From Zobellia uliginosa (GTDB taxonomy: Bacteria; Bacteroidota; Bacteroidia; Flavobacteriales; Flavobacteriaceae), in assembly GCF_900156625.1 (NCBI RefSeq), contig NZ_FTOB01000002.1:428275-492274 (forward strand): DNA of 64,000 nt. The letters are read 5' to 3'. The translations under genes were made by a program, and so were the position numbers. Shown one piece after another: positions 48,801-56,228 of the stretch (position 1 is the stretch's first letter; each line of letters starts with the position of its first letter). The notes under the pieces are model-generated. The model ran no database searches. It had not been told where the DNA came from and worked only from the letters and a program-made list of their open reading frames with translations.

Positions 48801-50113
48801 TTGACATCGATGCCGATAACGATGGTATCGTAGATGTTGTGGAAGCTGGCAACGGTGACCTTGACACGAACAATGACGGTGTTATTGATAGCAGTGATGA
48901 CGGATTTGCAGATACAACTGGAAACGGTCAAGCTGATAGTTCAGAAGGAACAGTACCACCAAATACAGATGGAACTGGTAAAGCTAACTACTTAGATATT
49001 GATGCAGATGATGACGGTATTCCAGATAATGTGGAAGCACAGCCTACGGATGCTTACATAGTTCCAGCGGATGCTTTTGACACAGTGGGATTAGATACGA
49101 ACTACCTAGGTGGATTGGTTCCAGAAGATACGGACGGTGATGGAACGCCTGATTACTTAGATCTTGATTCTGAAGATGACGGTATTCTAGATATTGAGGA
49201 AGCTGGTCAAGGTACCTTTACAGGTGTTGATTCTGATTCGGACGGTTTAGATGACGGTTTTGACGATACGCCAGGTTTAGATGTAAACAATGACTTGGAT
49301 ACAGGTACAGATGGTACGGATAACGATGATGATACTACAACACCGGAAGTAGACTTTAGAGAAATAGGTGATAGTGATGGAGATGGTGTTCTTGATACAC
49401 AAGAAGAGGCAGATGGTACGGATAAGAATAATCCATGCGATTACGTCATTGAGAATGTAACTTTAGCTTTCTCAGGAGATTACTTGGTTGCTGATTGTGA
49501 TGGCGATGGTGTAATTAACGGGCAAGAGATTGATGATGAAACCAATCCAGAAGATCCTTGTGATTACATTGAGCGTAGCATAACCTTAGAGCAAGGTGGT
49601 GATTATTTAATCTCTGATTGTGATGTAGACGGATTGACTACTTCCCAAGAAGAGGCTATAGGTACGGATCCAGATGTAGCGGATACCGATGGGGATACCA
49701 TATCCGATGGTCAGGAGATTGAGGACGGAACAGATCCCCTTGACCCTTGTGACTCCTTGAACGGTGTACCTACTTTAGCGGCAGGTTGCAGTGAAGAGTT
49801 AGTAGAAACAGGTATATCTGTTATCAATGAAATAATTACCGCGGATGGTGATGGTATTAATGAAGAGTTCTTAATAGATAATATCGAATCTTACCCTGAT
49901 AATACGGTACAGATCTATAACAGGTGGGGTATCATAGTTTATGAGATGAATGGTTATGATAATGTTACGAACACCTTCAAAGGTGTTTCTAACGGAAGGA
50001 TAACTATTTCTACCGATTCAAAATTACCTGTCGGGACATATTTCTATATAATCAAGTATGATAACAAAGGAGAGAAACTTAGTAAGGTAGGACACCTATA
50101 TCTCAACAGATAA
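36860..50113 (+). CDS. Giant secreted calcium-repeat adhesin with type B T9SS C-terminal domain
   Basis: A 4417-residue, very acidic cell-surface or released protein. Parts: signal peptide (ILLYAINSSAQ); residues about 25-1570 made of beta-rich, Cys-containing modules with low internal similarity; residues about 1574-4170 a long array of thrombospondin type 3-like Asp-rich repeats (DxDxDGIxD and D-N-D-G-I-P-D variants) that should bind many calcium ions. The array is interrupted at about 2947-3178 by a jelly-roll-like module (SLIPDGDFGV ... DFGIDGISL). The last ~100 residues (VINEIITADGDGINEEF ... IYNRWGIIVYEMNGY ... LPVGTYFYIIKYD) are the gliding-motility-associated type B sorting domain. 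The next gene is a PorP/SprF-like partner, as for SprB adhesins. Likely roles are attachment to algae or surface motility. GC content is low, unlike the two genes after it. Confidence 0.95.
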   Translation: MNFSLKTSVLALIAILLYAINSSAQIDSNRFTVLLSPQSLATCGAGNNSLEEVFIRGKNASCHDFSITFDLPPGVEYVANSVNVTAQSGSGDFVVTYGGTPSKPIFTVQRPGDANWQVGDEVTFTFLRSANCEAVKFLNSGGLFKDAHTINFQDVNGANSDSDTEPTISSYSLMAASLNISAIPTINANVGETYTRNITLAQGGNGCTETFTYYVDLGVDVDDAYTLSYAGEVLNPVSKVGQVLTYEIDLNQSAFDKKVGDGLNNCFDNGEVIVFEEEFRVDDCLDTAIVHNTYWGCSAGEVCQAAAPQTGSLNFGANVPDISLTKVGSTNPDLCKAVTYTVKIENTNATAGSMALDVGIILGRGGNTTPVSTADSNPLWGYERHKTRKFSNFRFGTNPSFLPNNVTSDIYATTTTNVIPPNFFTSDPDGAGGFDDLDNDGFYDDLPPGESTELSFDFELSPKNNCGTGRFDYLEWEHTYFDVYFKDQCKSDRIPERIDLNYFNIIRDYRSVTEIDAPTDIVNNEDFTIKIAPSMQANGVGTPTIDGEALFADNGNTEWSITIEVPAGMSLQASASSEFTQIGNFITYSTTNINNISVEFKDWVEFPLTFSCGPNGLQAIPYTTNFKATGSNGTCWDQNIHCGTINIYTHCPGPCVGPAIEGFDAKRITAGWTDASMATKVVLDDNTGGLNKYMAGDQMEITTIASINNISLDNLYFDLTYNTQSLAAGGSDIITLVDAQITINDTPTTSQSGAITNSPVLTTNGTTEHRLSFDLSDYRSLIGGTYNYEGDASEQDIVELVLTFEFSKDFDDIDYYELTKLRGEFFGFTDYPANTAANRVGCDTWGDRAFYSRPRINHSNQSRATNGCAPSNGVLYWTHNMGPDDMHPDEYRPTTIWKNTVVDIPEGARFTGNITSVQFESNSYSTTTGEFVATESNGQIIITPGPGFVNMDQNSLIQPRFYVEFMGTCESPPSAKYQYTINFENFAYTDTPEAASITGTNTFTYTQPTFIVQSPAPTVNGDAYTVDFDTNISNTSPEDVDYNWLQITTPAGINLNSAFTVSGGVETPANFYQSGDKMWIEAGSIATGDTKTVRFKGDFDDCQDLTVLVEHGWDCSGYPGYPNTSTSIADYSAVGTTCYQNSTSITLEPKGAQVQVAITDEPAGAQDLCTPFNIGVDMISAQLADLTFPYLEFAIPGGDGGITIVNTNVEYPKNSGNIESVTVTVTNGTARVNIMEHSGIAAINGIAGDPAVNTIDERTAHIDLEIQLECDFISNSEFTFKAYGESPCGDIAAGNGSRVVSSPVEANGAVAPYNALSTIYASPVQGCGITDKISVETTITGGTTGGSDFAKISLRTGIEYVASSFSSADGASFVSINTVGNHQELILQYPAGVTAGSRIDFDFDFISTNEGICDDLEEVRIVNYVTVGGITCSATNCADFQVATGSSYEIMPLEKPILIGTPNDSFFTIDTSNNYEYNLSLEIENGSSVDANADYAYSVYCADVNGDIDGAAIATGTVASAIASGASVTEEIMFTTAGAACSGTNFIVEFLPSSTNCQCEAILIEVPVVSGAPLDLDNDNDGIPDAVEVYNGDADGDGTLDYEDPDFCAANFDGVDGWACTTMGLPDPDGDLDGDGTPNYYDADFPTCGGLNANGVCINFDTDGDGIPNHLDLDSDNDGITDIVEVGEGNRDSNGDGVLDNITDVDNDGLADVVDNDTTDGPEGSAPCTPQTACVQTNSTSNIFDTDGDGTTDNSGDFDGDGLINAYDLDSDNDGILDTVEAQTTTGFSAPGAIDPLTGIPAVGTDTDGIDPIDTDGDGNPDYLDLDADNDGITDTLEAGGIDADGDGAVDGFVDADSNGVADSVDSTPLPDEDSDNDGILDRLDLDSDNDGITDTTEAGGMDGDGDGIIDTFMTDTDNDGLADSVDPVGPATPGTPIPNPDTDNDGLDDRIDLDSENDGIPDVIEAGGPDPDNDGRIGTGPIADTDGDGLSDLVDPNDNTTGTLDDGPGTPLPIDNFDGDSVPNHLDIDSDNDGITDTTEAGGLDVNGDGVVDGFDDTTTTDGWDDATAASPLPIPNSDTAGGPDYLDIDADDDGIPDNVEAQATAGYIAPADAEAANGLDTNYPVGLTPVDTDNDLIPDYLDADSDADDVSDVEEAGQGTMVDPLADADGDGLNDAFDDTTPAYDVNNDLDTGAIATDNVDDLDTAEVDFRSILDSDNDGIMDTVDIDDDNDGILDVDETGDTDGDGIPDSIDLDSDNDGIPDTIEAGGTDTDGDGHIDYPTPGDPSSMTDTNNDGLADEIATTPLPDEDSDGDGIEDRIDLDSDNDGIPDVTEAGGPDADNDGVIDTFATDTDRDGLADSVDPADATTPGTPLENPDTDGDGFDDRIDTDSDNDGIPDVTEAGGSDPDNDGVIGTGPIADADGDGLSDIADTDDSTTPTATDGPGTALPIDNFDGDANPNHLDIDADNDGILDVIENGTGALDTNNDGAIDKADDVYADANDNGQADATEGTAPLNTDTTGGANYIDIDADDDGIPDNVEAQPTAAYNAPDDAFDAEGLDTQYAGGITPEDTDNDLIPDYLDPDSDDDGTPDSIEAGQGTMTDPLADADNDGLNDAFDDTLGTDVNNDLDTGADGTDNVDDVDTAEVDFRSILDRDQDGIMDIVDLDDDNDGISDLDEANGVDPSADDDNDGIVNYLDDAPADPLVGDVNGIVEPAFDFDGDGIPNHFDIDADNDGIFDVYEAGNDALDTNNDGVIDSVDTGFLDANNDGQADSSEGTIPLTTDTTGGPDFLDIDADDDGIPDNVEAQPTDAYVVPADAFNRDGVDTNYPNGLRPEDTDSDLTPDYIDFDSDDDGTSDVVEAGQGAITDPLADADGDGLNDAFDDTSGNDVNNDLDTGAILTDNEDDVDTAEVDFRSILDRDQDGIMDIVDLDDDNDGIPDLEECSGMGSVSLIPDGDFGVADVANDTYYNGAGNGSGNPDNYNTYTKPMPASITTTYGNGEPRPSDGNYALVTNSVGLSYVAGEPIPNFWLDIEDYTTDAPGEIGYFALFNADGTAGRFYEQTITGLKVGETYEFKTAIINLFNPGYADNGTEQFLGTTPIAPNVSMLVLDSGGTIVDQYNSGDIPNDGEWKEVSLIFTATDTSMTFAIDNNTGGGVGNDFGIDGISLTQSCDFDGDGIPNPFDLDSDNDGILDIVEAGGTDTDNDGRVDGFTDANDDGLDDDTAANPLPLPNTDTAGNPNFLDIDADDDGIPDNVEAQPTTSYIVPADAFNRDGVDTNYPTGLIPEDTDGDLTPDYLDLDSEDDGISDMLEAGQGTLTDALADTDGDGLNDAFDDTPGNDVNNDLNTGAIATDNEDDSDVAEVDFRSVLDFDGDGIPDTVDLDDDNDGISDLDEANGIDPSADDDNDGVPNHSDDNPSDPAIGDVNGTTEPAFDFDGDGIPNHFDIDADNDGIVDVVEAGNGDLDTNNDGVIDSNDAGFADATGNGQADSSEGTTPPNTDGSGEANFLDIDADDDGIPDNVEAQPTDAYIVPADAFDTVGLDTNYPGGIEPEDTDNDGTPDYIDDDSDADGISDMLEAGQGTLTDALADTDGDGLNDAFDDTPGIDVNNDLDTGAIATDNEDDADVAEVDFRSMLDFDQDGIPDTVDLDDDNDGISDLDEANGIDPSADDDNDGVPNHSDDNPSDPAIGDVNGITEPAFDFDGDGIPNHFDIDADNDGIVDVVEAGNGDLDTNNDGVIDSNDAGFADATGNGQADSSEGTTPPNTDGSGEANFLDIDADDDGIPDNVEAQPTDAYIVPADAFDTVGLDTNYPGGIEPEDTDNDGTPDYIDDDSDADGISDMLEAGQGTLTDPLADADGDGLNDAYDDTPGNDVNNDLDTGAIATDNEDDADLTQVDFRDVLDFDGDGIPDTADLDDDNDGISDLDEANGIDPSADDDNDGVPNHSDDNPSDPAIGDVNGTTEPAFDFDGDGIPNHFDIDADNDGIVDVVEAGNGDLDTNNDGVIDSSDDGFADTTGNGQADSSEGTVPPNTDGTGKANYLDIDADDDGIPDNVEAQPTDAYIVPADAFDTVGLDTNYLGGLVPEDTDGDGTPDYLDLDSEDDGILDIEEAGQGTFTGVDSDSDGLDDGFDDTPGLDVNNDLDTGTDGTDNDDDTTTPEVDFREIGDSDGDGVLDTQEEADGTDKNNPCDYVIENVTLAFSGDYLVADCDGDGVINGQEIDDETNPEDPCDYIERSITLEQGGDYLISDCDVDGLTTSQEEAIGTDPDVADTDGDTISDGQEIEDGTDPLDPCDSLNGVPTLAAGCSEELVETGISVINEIITADGDGINEEFLIDNIESYPDNTVQIYNRWGIIVYEMNGYDNVTNTFKGVSNGRITISTDSKLPVGTYFYIIKYDNKGEKLSKVGHLYLNR
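41578..49745 (+). repeat. Coding array of Asp-rich TSP3-like calcium-binding repeats
   Basis: Dozens of copies of a short motif encoding D-x-D-x-D-G-(I/L)-x-D, spaced by 10-40 residues with linkers such as EAGGTDTDGDG and DTGAIATDNEDD. They are grouped into longer super-units of roughly 240-270 residues containing VDFRSILD and DIDADDDGIPDNVEAQ. Earlier super-units have diverged; the last ones are almost identical. Confidence 0.9.
46780..49110 (+). repeat. Three near-identical 798-bp tandem units inside the adhesin gene
   Basis: The landmark GAGGCTAAC recurs at 47054, 47852 and 48650, and TTAGAAGC recurs at 46802, 47600 and 48398; every step is 798 bases (266 codons). Sequence between landmarks is nearly unchanged, including many third-codon positions. 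The third unit drifts after about 49100. In-frame tandem duplication is the simplest explanation. Confidence 0.92.
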
Positions 50114-50138
50114 AAACGTTCCCAATAAATAAATAATC

Positions 50139-51071
50139 ATGAAAAAAATAGAAATAATATTTTTGTCCCTGTTCACCGGTCTGGTCTCGGTCTATGGTCA
50201 GCAGGATGCCCAATATACCCAGTACATGTACAATACGATCTCGGTGAACCCTGCCTATGCGGGCTCCCGCGGGGTGTTCAGCATCGCGGCGTTGCACCGT
50301 TCGCAATGGGTGGGCCTCGACGGGGCCCCGACGACGCAGACGCTGAACTTCCATACGCCGGTCTCCAATAAAGTGGGACTGGGACTTTCGGTGGTGAACG
50401 ACGAGATCGGTAACGGTACGAACCAGGACACCTACGTCGACGCGGCCTTTTCCTATACGGTAAAGACGTCGGACGAAGGCAAGCTGTCCTTCGGCCTGAA
50501 GGCGGGGGGGCACCTTTTGAGTGTCGATTTCTCAAAGCTGAGGAACTACGGTGCGGAGAGCAATCTTCCGAACATCGACAACAAGTTCTCGCCTAATATC
50601 GGAGCGGGGGTTTATTACCACACGGACCATTTCTATGCGGGCCTATCGGTACCGAACTTCTTGCAGACGGAGCACTTCGATAATTCCAACACCGACAGCA
50701 GTTCTTTTCTGGCGGAGGAGCGTATGAACCTCTACTTTATCACGGGCTACGTGTTCGATGTAAACCAAAGGTGGAAGTTCAAGCCTGCGGCCCTGGTCAA
50801 AGCGGTCAAGGGCGCGCCCCTACAGATCGACCTTAGCGCGAACTTCCTTTTCAACGACAAGTTCTCCTTGGGGGCGGCCTATAGATGGGACGCCGCGCTG
50901 AGCGCGCTGTTCGGTTTCCAGTTGAGCGACCAGTTCATGGTAGGGGTGGCCTACGACAGAGAGGTGACCGATCTGGGGGCGACACGGTTCAACGACGGCT
51001 CCTTCGAGATTTTTCTCAGGTACGAGTTTCTTAACCGTTACAAACGCGTGATCACACCAAGATTCTTTTAA
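50139..51071 (+). CDS. PorP/SprF family type IX secretion outer-membrane protein
   Basis: A 310-residue beta-barrel partner for T9SS type B cargo. The signal peptide ends near VSVYGQ. QDAQYTQYMYNTISVNPAYAGSRG is the typical PorP/SprF opening, then LHRSQWVGLDGAPTTQTLNFHTP, FGLKAGGHLL, LGAAYRWDAALSALFGFQL and a C-terminal strand EIFLRYEFL. In Flavobacterium the homologue SprF is needed for secretion of the adhesin SprB. The gene starts 25 bases after the giant adhesin gene, so the two should be co-expressed and co-functional. Base composition is strikingly GC-rich compared with the adhesin gene: the row 50281-50340 has 43 G/C of 60 by hand count. Confidence 0.94.
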   Translation: MKKIEIIFLSLFTGLVSVYGQQDAQYTQYMYNTISVNPAYAGSRGVFSIAALHRSQWVGLDGAPTTQTLNFHTPVSNKVGLGLSVVNDEIGNGTNQDTYVDAAFSYTVKTSDEGKLSFGLKAGGHLLSVDFSKLRNYGAESNLPNIDNKFSPNIGAGVYYHTDHFYAGLSVPNFLQTEHFDNSNTDSSSFLAEERMNLYFITGYVFDVNQRWKFKPAALVKAVKGAPLQIDLSANFLFNDKFSLGAAYRWDAALSALFGFQLSDQFMVGVAYDREVTDLGATRFNDGSFEIFLRYEFLNRYKRVITPRFF

Positions 51072-51081
51072 TATACAGGAC

Positions 51082-53019
51082 ATGAAAAAAGCAAGATATA
51101 TATTCTGTGGACTGGCGGTAATGGCCATGGTGGCACGGGCACAGGAGAAAAAAATACGCAAGGCCGACACGAAGTTCACGAACTATTCCTACGCCTCTGC
51201 GATACGTTCCTATGAGGACCTGGTCGCGGACGGTCATACGGAAGAGGAGATCTTCAAGAATTTGGGGAACGCCAACTACTACAACGCCAATTACGATGAG
51301 GCCTCCAATTGGTACGCCCAACTCTTCCAGTTGGGGATAAGGGATATCGACCCGGAATATATGTACCGCTACGCCCAGACCTTAAAATCGCTAAAAAAGT
51401 ACAAGGTCTCTGACGTATGGATGAACAAGTTCAAGACGGCAAGGTCGAAGGACCAGCGCGCCCTGGCCTTTGATAACAACGAGGACTACCTTGAACGTAT
51501 AGAAGCGAATTCGGGCCGCTATGAACTGAAAAACCTGGGGCTGAACTCCAAGGTATCGGATTTCGCGCCTTCCTTCTACGGGAATGACCTGGTCTTTTCC
51601 ACGGCAAGGGACAGCGGACTCATATCGAAAAACATCCACAGGTGGAACGACGGTGCCTTTTTGAACCTCTACAGGGCCACGGGCGACGACCAGGGCAATT
51701 TTACGGCACTGGACAAGTTGGACCGGAAACTGAACAAGAAAACACATGAGTCCTCCACGGCCTTCACCAAAGACGGCAAGACCATGTACTTTACGAGGAA
51801 CAATTCCGACAAGGGAAAGTTCTCTAGGGACGAGGAGGGGGTGAGCCGATTGAAGATATACAGGGCTACGTTCGTCGACGGCGAATGGAAAAATATAGAG
51901 GAACTTCCCTTCAACGATGACAGCTACTCGGTGGCACACCCGACCTTGAACAAGGACGAAACGAAACTGTACTTCGCTTCCGATATGCCGGGAACGGCCG
52001 GGGAGTCGGATATCTTTTCGGTAGAAATAAACGAGGACGGTACCTTCGGTACACCACAAAATTTGGGCCCGCAGATCAATACGGAGGCCAGGGAGACCTT
52101 TCCCTTCGTAACGGGTTCCGATATTTTGTATTTCTCCTCTGACGGACATCCCGGTCTGGGCGGTCTCGATATATTCGCGACCGACCTGAAGGACGACAGG
52201 GGGAAGGTAATCAACGTAGGGAGACCTTTGAACGGTGAAGAGGACGACTTCTCCTATATCGTGAACGAGGAGACCCGAACGGGCTTTTTCGCCAGTAACC
52301 GAAAAGGGGGACAGGGCAATGACGATATCTATAGTTTTATCGAAAAGGAACCATTGGACTTCAGCTGCCATACGAACATTACCGGGGTGGTGAAGGATGA
52401 GGAGACAGGCGACCTGTTAGCCGATGCGATCATCAAGGTATACGATACGAAGAAGGACCTGGTAGCCAGTTCGCAAACGGATGCGAATGGCGCGTTCGCC
52501 ATGGAAGGCGACTGTGCCGATGGCAAGTACAGGGTGGTGGCGTCCAAAACGGATTATGACGAGGGCGACAAGATATTCACAACGGTGAACGCGAAGGACG
52601 CTACAGGCATAGAAGTGGTATTGGCACGGACGGACAAATCGGCACCTGTCGGTACCGACCTTGCCAAGTACCTGAACATCGAACCGATCTACTTTGATTT
52701 CGACAAGTACTTCATCCGTGAGGATGCCCGTATCAGCCTTAACAAGGTATTGGCCTACCTAAACGAATATCCCAATGTTAAGGTACGGGTAGGTTCGCAT
52801 ACAGATTCTAGGGCCAACGACAACTATAATCTACGCTTATCGGCCAACAGGGCGAAGTCCACGGCGGCATACTTGGTGGAACAGGGAATCGATGAAGGCC
52901 GTATCTCCTTTGAGGGCTTTGGCGAGACGCAGTTGACCAACGATTGTAGCAATGGGGTGCCCTGTACCAAGGAACAGCACCAGATGAACAGACGTTCTGA
53001 ATTTATCGTAGTGGAATAA
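51082..53019 (+). CDS. OmpA-family protein with TPR and PD40-like repeats (T9SS-associated, PorE-like)
   Basis: A 645-residue envelope protein. After the signal peptide (ending near VARAQ) come TPR-like helices (FTNYSYASAIRSYEDLV ... IFKNLGNANYYNANYDEA) and PD40/WD40-like blades, many with LYFASD- or YFSSDG-type strands. Next is a carboxypeptidase-regulatory-like domain (NITGVVKDEETGDLLADAIIKVYD) and a C-terminal OmpA peptidoglycan-binding domain (YFDFDKYFIREDARISL ... VGSHTDSRANDNYNLRLSANRA). This architecture matches PorE-type proteins that tie T9SS outer-membrane parts to peptidoglycan. It lies 10 bases after the PorP/SprF gene and shares its GC-rich codon use. It probably anchors or guides the adhesin system. 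Confidence 0.92.
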   Translation: MKKARYIFCGLAVMAMVARAQEKKIRKADTKFTNYSYASAIRSYEDLVADGHTEEEIFKNLGNANYYNANYDEASNWYAQLFQLGIRDIDPEYMYRYAQTLKSLKKYKVSDVWMNKFKTARSKDQRALAFDNNEDYLERIEANSGRYELKNLGLNSKVSDFAPSFYGNDLVFSTARDSGLISKNIHRWNDGAFLNLYRATGDDQGNFTALDKLDRKLNKKTHESSTAFTKDGKTMYFTRNNSDKGKFSRDEEGVSRLKIYRATFVDGEWKNIEELPFNDDSYSVAHPTLNKDETKLYFASDMPGTAGESDIFSVEINEDGTFGTPQNLGPQINTEARETFPFVTGSDILYFSSDGHPGLGGLDIFATDLKDDRGKVINVGRPLNGEEDDFSYIVNEETRTGFFASNRKGGQGNDDIYSFIEKEPLDFSCHTNITGVVKDEETGDLLADAIIKVYDTKKDLVASSQTDANGAFAMEGDCADGKYRVVASKTDYDEGDKIFTTVNAKDATGIEVVLARTDKSAPVGTDLAKYLNIEPIYFDFDKYFIREDARISLNKVLAYLNEYPNVKVRVGSHTDSRANDNYNLRLSANRAKSTAAYLVEQGIDEGRISFEGFGETQLTNDCSNGVPCTKEQHQMNRRSEFIVVE

Positions 53020-53044
53020 GACGAAATAAATACCTGAAGGGAAG

Positions 53045-53076
53045 AAGGGGAAGTAGCTATGCTCTTCCCCTTTTTT
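53045..53076 (+). terminator. Terminator of the adhesin-PorP-OmpA operon
   Basis: A 9-bp perfect stem AAGGGGAAG (53045-53053) / CTTCCCCTT (53064-53072) leads straight into a T run. It begins 26 bases after the OmpA-family stop codon. Confidence 0.85.
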
Positions 53077-53192
53077 ATACCACAGAAATACTCCTCGGAC
53101 TTAAGTAGGGAAGGGGGGTATATTTTTTATGGCCTATCGATCAAAAAAACAAACTTCTTACGTTTTTTCAATTTTATAACATTTTCATTCTA

Positions 53193-53200
53193 TACATTTG
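53193..53200 (+). promoter_or_regulatory. Bacteroidota -7 box of the thiamine operon
   Basis: TACATTTG fits TAnnTTTG exactly and would place the transcript start at about 53207, one base before the first helix of the TPP riboswitch. A T-rich stretch at 53163-53168 is at about the -33 distance but is not a clear TTTG. Confidence 0.65.
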
Positions 53201-53207
53201 TAGAGTA

Positions 53208-53289
53208 AACTTTAGGGGTGTTCCCCATAAATGGAACTGAGACATACCCTTTGAACCTGATGCGGTTAGTACCGCCGAAGGGAAAAGTT
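53208..53289 (+). ncRNA. TPP riboswitch (THI element)
   Basis: The closing helix P1 is AACTTT (53208-53213) / AAAGTT (53284-53289). Conserved aptamer parts are in order: AGGGGTG, CTGAGA (53237-53242), ATACCCTTTGAACCTGATG, GGTTAGTACCGCCGAAGGGAA. These are the pyrimidine- and pyrophosphate-sensing cores of the thi-box. The thiS start lies 121 bases downstream. A weak AT hairpin (53293-53300 / 53307-53314) and a GTACCC/GGGTAC hairpin (53332-53355) lie in between without a clear T run, so the expression platform is not obvious. It should lower thi gene expression when TPP is plentiful. Confidence 0.95.
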
Positions 53290-53410
53290 GAAAAACATTT
53301 TGCAATAAATGTTTACAGCCTTTTCATTGATGTACCCTGTTTTTCCTTTGGGTACCTTCGTTTCAAAGACTTCTCGGACCTCTATCGTTACAGTATAAAA
53401 TGTATTCTGT

Positions 53411-53614
53411 ATGATAACGATAAACATGAACCAACAGCGGTTGCAGGTCGGTGCCAAGACCACCATCTATCAATTTTTACAACAAATCGATTCTTCCGTA
53501 AGCGGCGTTGCAGTTGCCATTAACGACCAAGTTGTGCCACGAAGCCATTGGGAAACCCGTTCTCTGCAAGACGACGATACCGTTCTAATCATTCAGGCCG
53601 CCCAAGGCGGATAG
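53411..53614 (+). CDS. thiS: Sulfur carrier protein ThiS
   Basis: A 67-residue ubiquitin-like protein that carries sulfur as a C-terminal thiocarboxylate to ThiG for thiazole formation. Length is normal. The frame ends in AAQGG, the required Gly-Gly tail, and the sequence shows the family pattern L-x-x-F-L near the start (TIYQFLQQI), then SGVAVAINDQVVPRSHW and DDDTVLIIQAAQGG. It is the first gene after the TPP riboswitch. An ATG two to six codons in (MNQQ) could also start it. The adenylating enzyme ThiF that would activate it is not in this window. Confidence 0.93.
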   Translation: MITINMNQQRLQVGAKTTIYQFLQQIDSSVSGVAVAINDQVVPRSHWETRSLQDDDTVLIIQAAQGG

Positions 53615-53696
53615 GAATAAGGCCGTATTGTCCCGTCCCTTAGCATTTCCAATAAAAAAACATAAAAAATCATATAAACACGCCAATAGCGAATAG

Positions 53697-55580
<1,884 letters not shown>

Positions 55581-55590
55581 AACCTGAACC

Positions 55591-56223
55591 ATGATCGTTC
55601 TCATTGCCCCGGAAACCGATGTGCCCAACGAACTTGAAACCTTGAACCATTTGTTTCAAGAAGGGTTGGAGTATTATCACCTACGTAAACCTAATAAGGA
55701 TTATGCGGGGCATGTGGCGTATTTAAAGGGTATCGATAAAGCCTACCATAATAGGGTCGTAGTTCACCTGTACCATCGCTTGATCGCTGATTTTGATTTA
55801 AAGGGAATCCATTTTCAGGAGCAAAAGCGAAGGGAGATACTGGGAAAGGACGCATTAAATGAAAAGGCTCCAGATACGGTGATGGAACATTATATGGCAT
55901 CGTTGGAAGTAGACCGTTCCAAGGTCAAGAGCATAAGTTCTTCGTTTCATGAACCGAATGAGCTGCAAGGCTGTAACTTTGAATTCGATTACCACCTATT
56001 GAGTCCCGTGTTTTCTTCCATTTCAAAGATTGGATATGAGGGTAGGGGATTCAATGTCAACCATATCGACAAAAAGATCATAGGTATGGGGGGCGTAAGC
56101 AAGAACAACTTGCCTGAAATTCAAAAATTAGGATTTCGGGGCGTTGGGGTCTTAGGAGGGATATGGAACAGTAAAACGCCAATTGAAGAGTTCAGGGCGA
56201 TGCAAGAATTTTATAGAAACTAG
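55591..56223 (+). CDS. TenI/ThiE-like protein, probable thiazole tautomerase
   Basis: A 210-residue TIM-barrel protein related to thiamine phosphate synthase. Catalytic ThiE elements are degraded: the usual IND near strand 3 is VHLYHRLI, and GPxFxTxTK is LLSPVFSSISKIGYEG. Instead SSFHEPNEL resembles the TenI region with a conserved His, so I favour a TenI-type thiazole tautomerase, which makes the aromatic thiazole needed by ThiE. A second ThiE-like enzyme with normal motifs follows directly, supporting a different job for this one. The stop overlaps or abuts the next start. The exact reaction remains inferred. Confidence 0.75.
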   Translation: MIVLIAPETDVPNELETLNHLFQEGLEYYHLRKPNKDYAGHVAYLKGIDKAYHNRVVVHLYHRLIADFDLKGIHFQEQKRREILGKDALNEKAPDTVMEHYMASLEVDRSKVKSISSSFHEPNELQGCNFEFDYHLLSPVFSSISKIGYEGRGFNVNHIDKKIIGMGGVSKNNLPEIQKLGFRGVGVLGGIWNSKTPIEEFRAMQEFYRN

Positions 56224-56228
56224 TGAAC

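Noticed and set aside
42325-48931. Many minus-strand open frames rich in Ser/Pro or His/Leu opposite the adhesin gene
   Set aside because: They are antisense shadows of the Asp-rich repeats (GAT/GAC read backwards); they recur with the repeat period and have no signal or family motif.
46780-49110. Regular repeat spacing that might suggest a CRISPR array
   Set aside because: Units are 798 bases, in frame, and encode protein; there are no short identical repeats with unique spacers and no cas genes.
51391-52371. 326-codon minus-strand frame opposite the OmpA-family gene
   Set aside because: Long only because the sense gene is GC-rich and has few reverse stops; no motifs, and the sense frame is clearly the gene.
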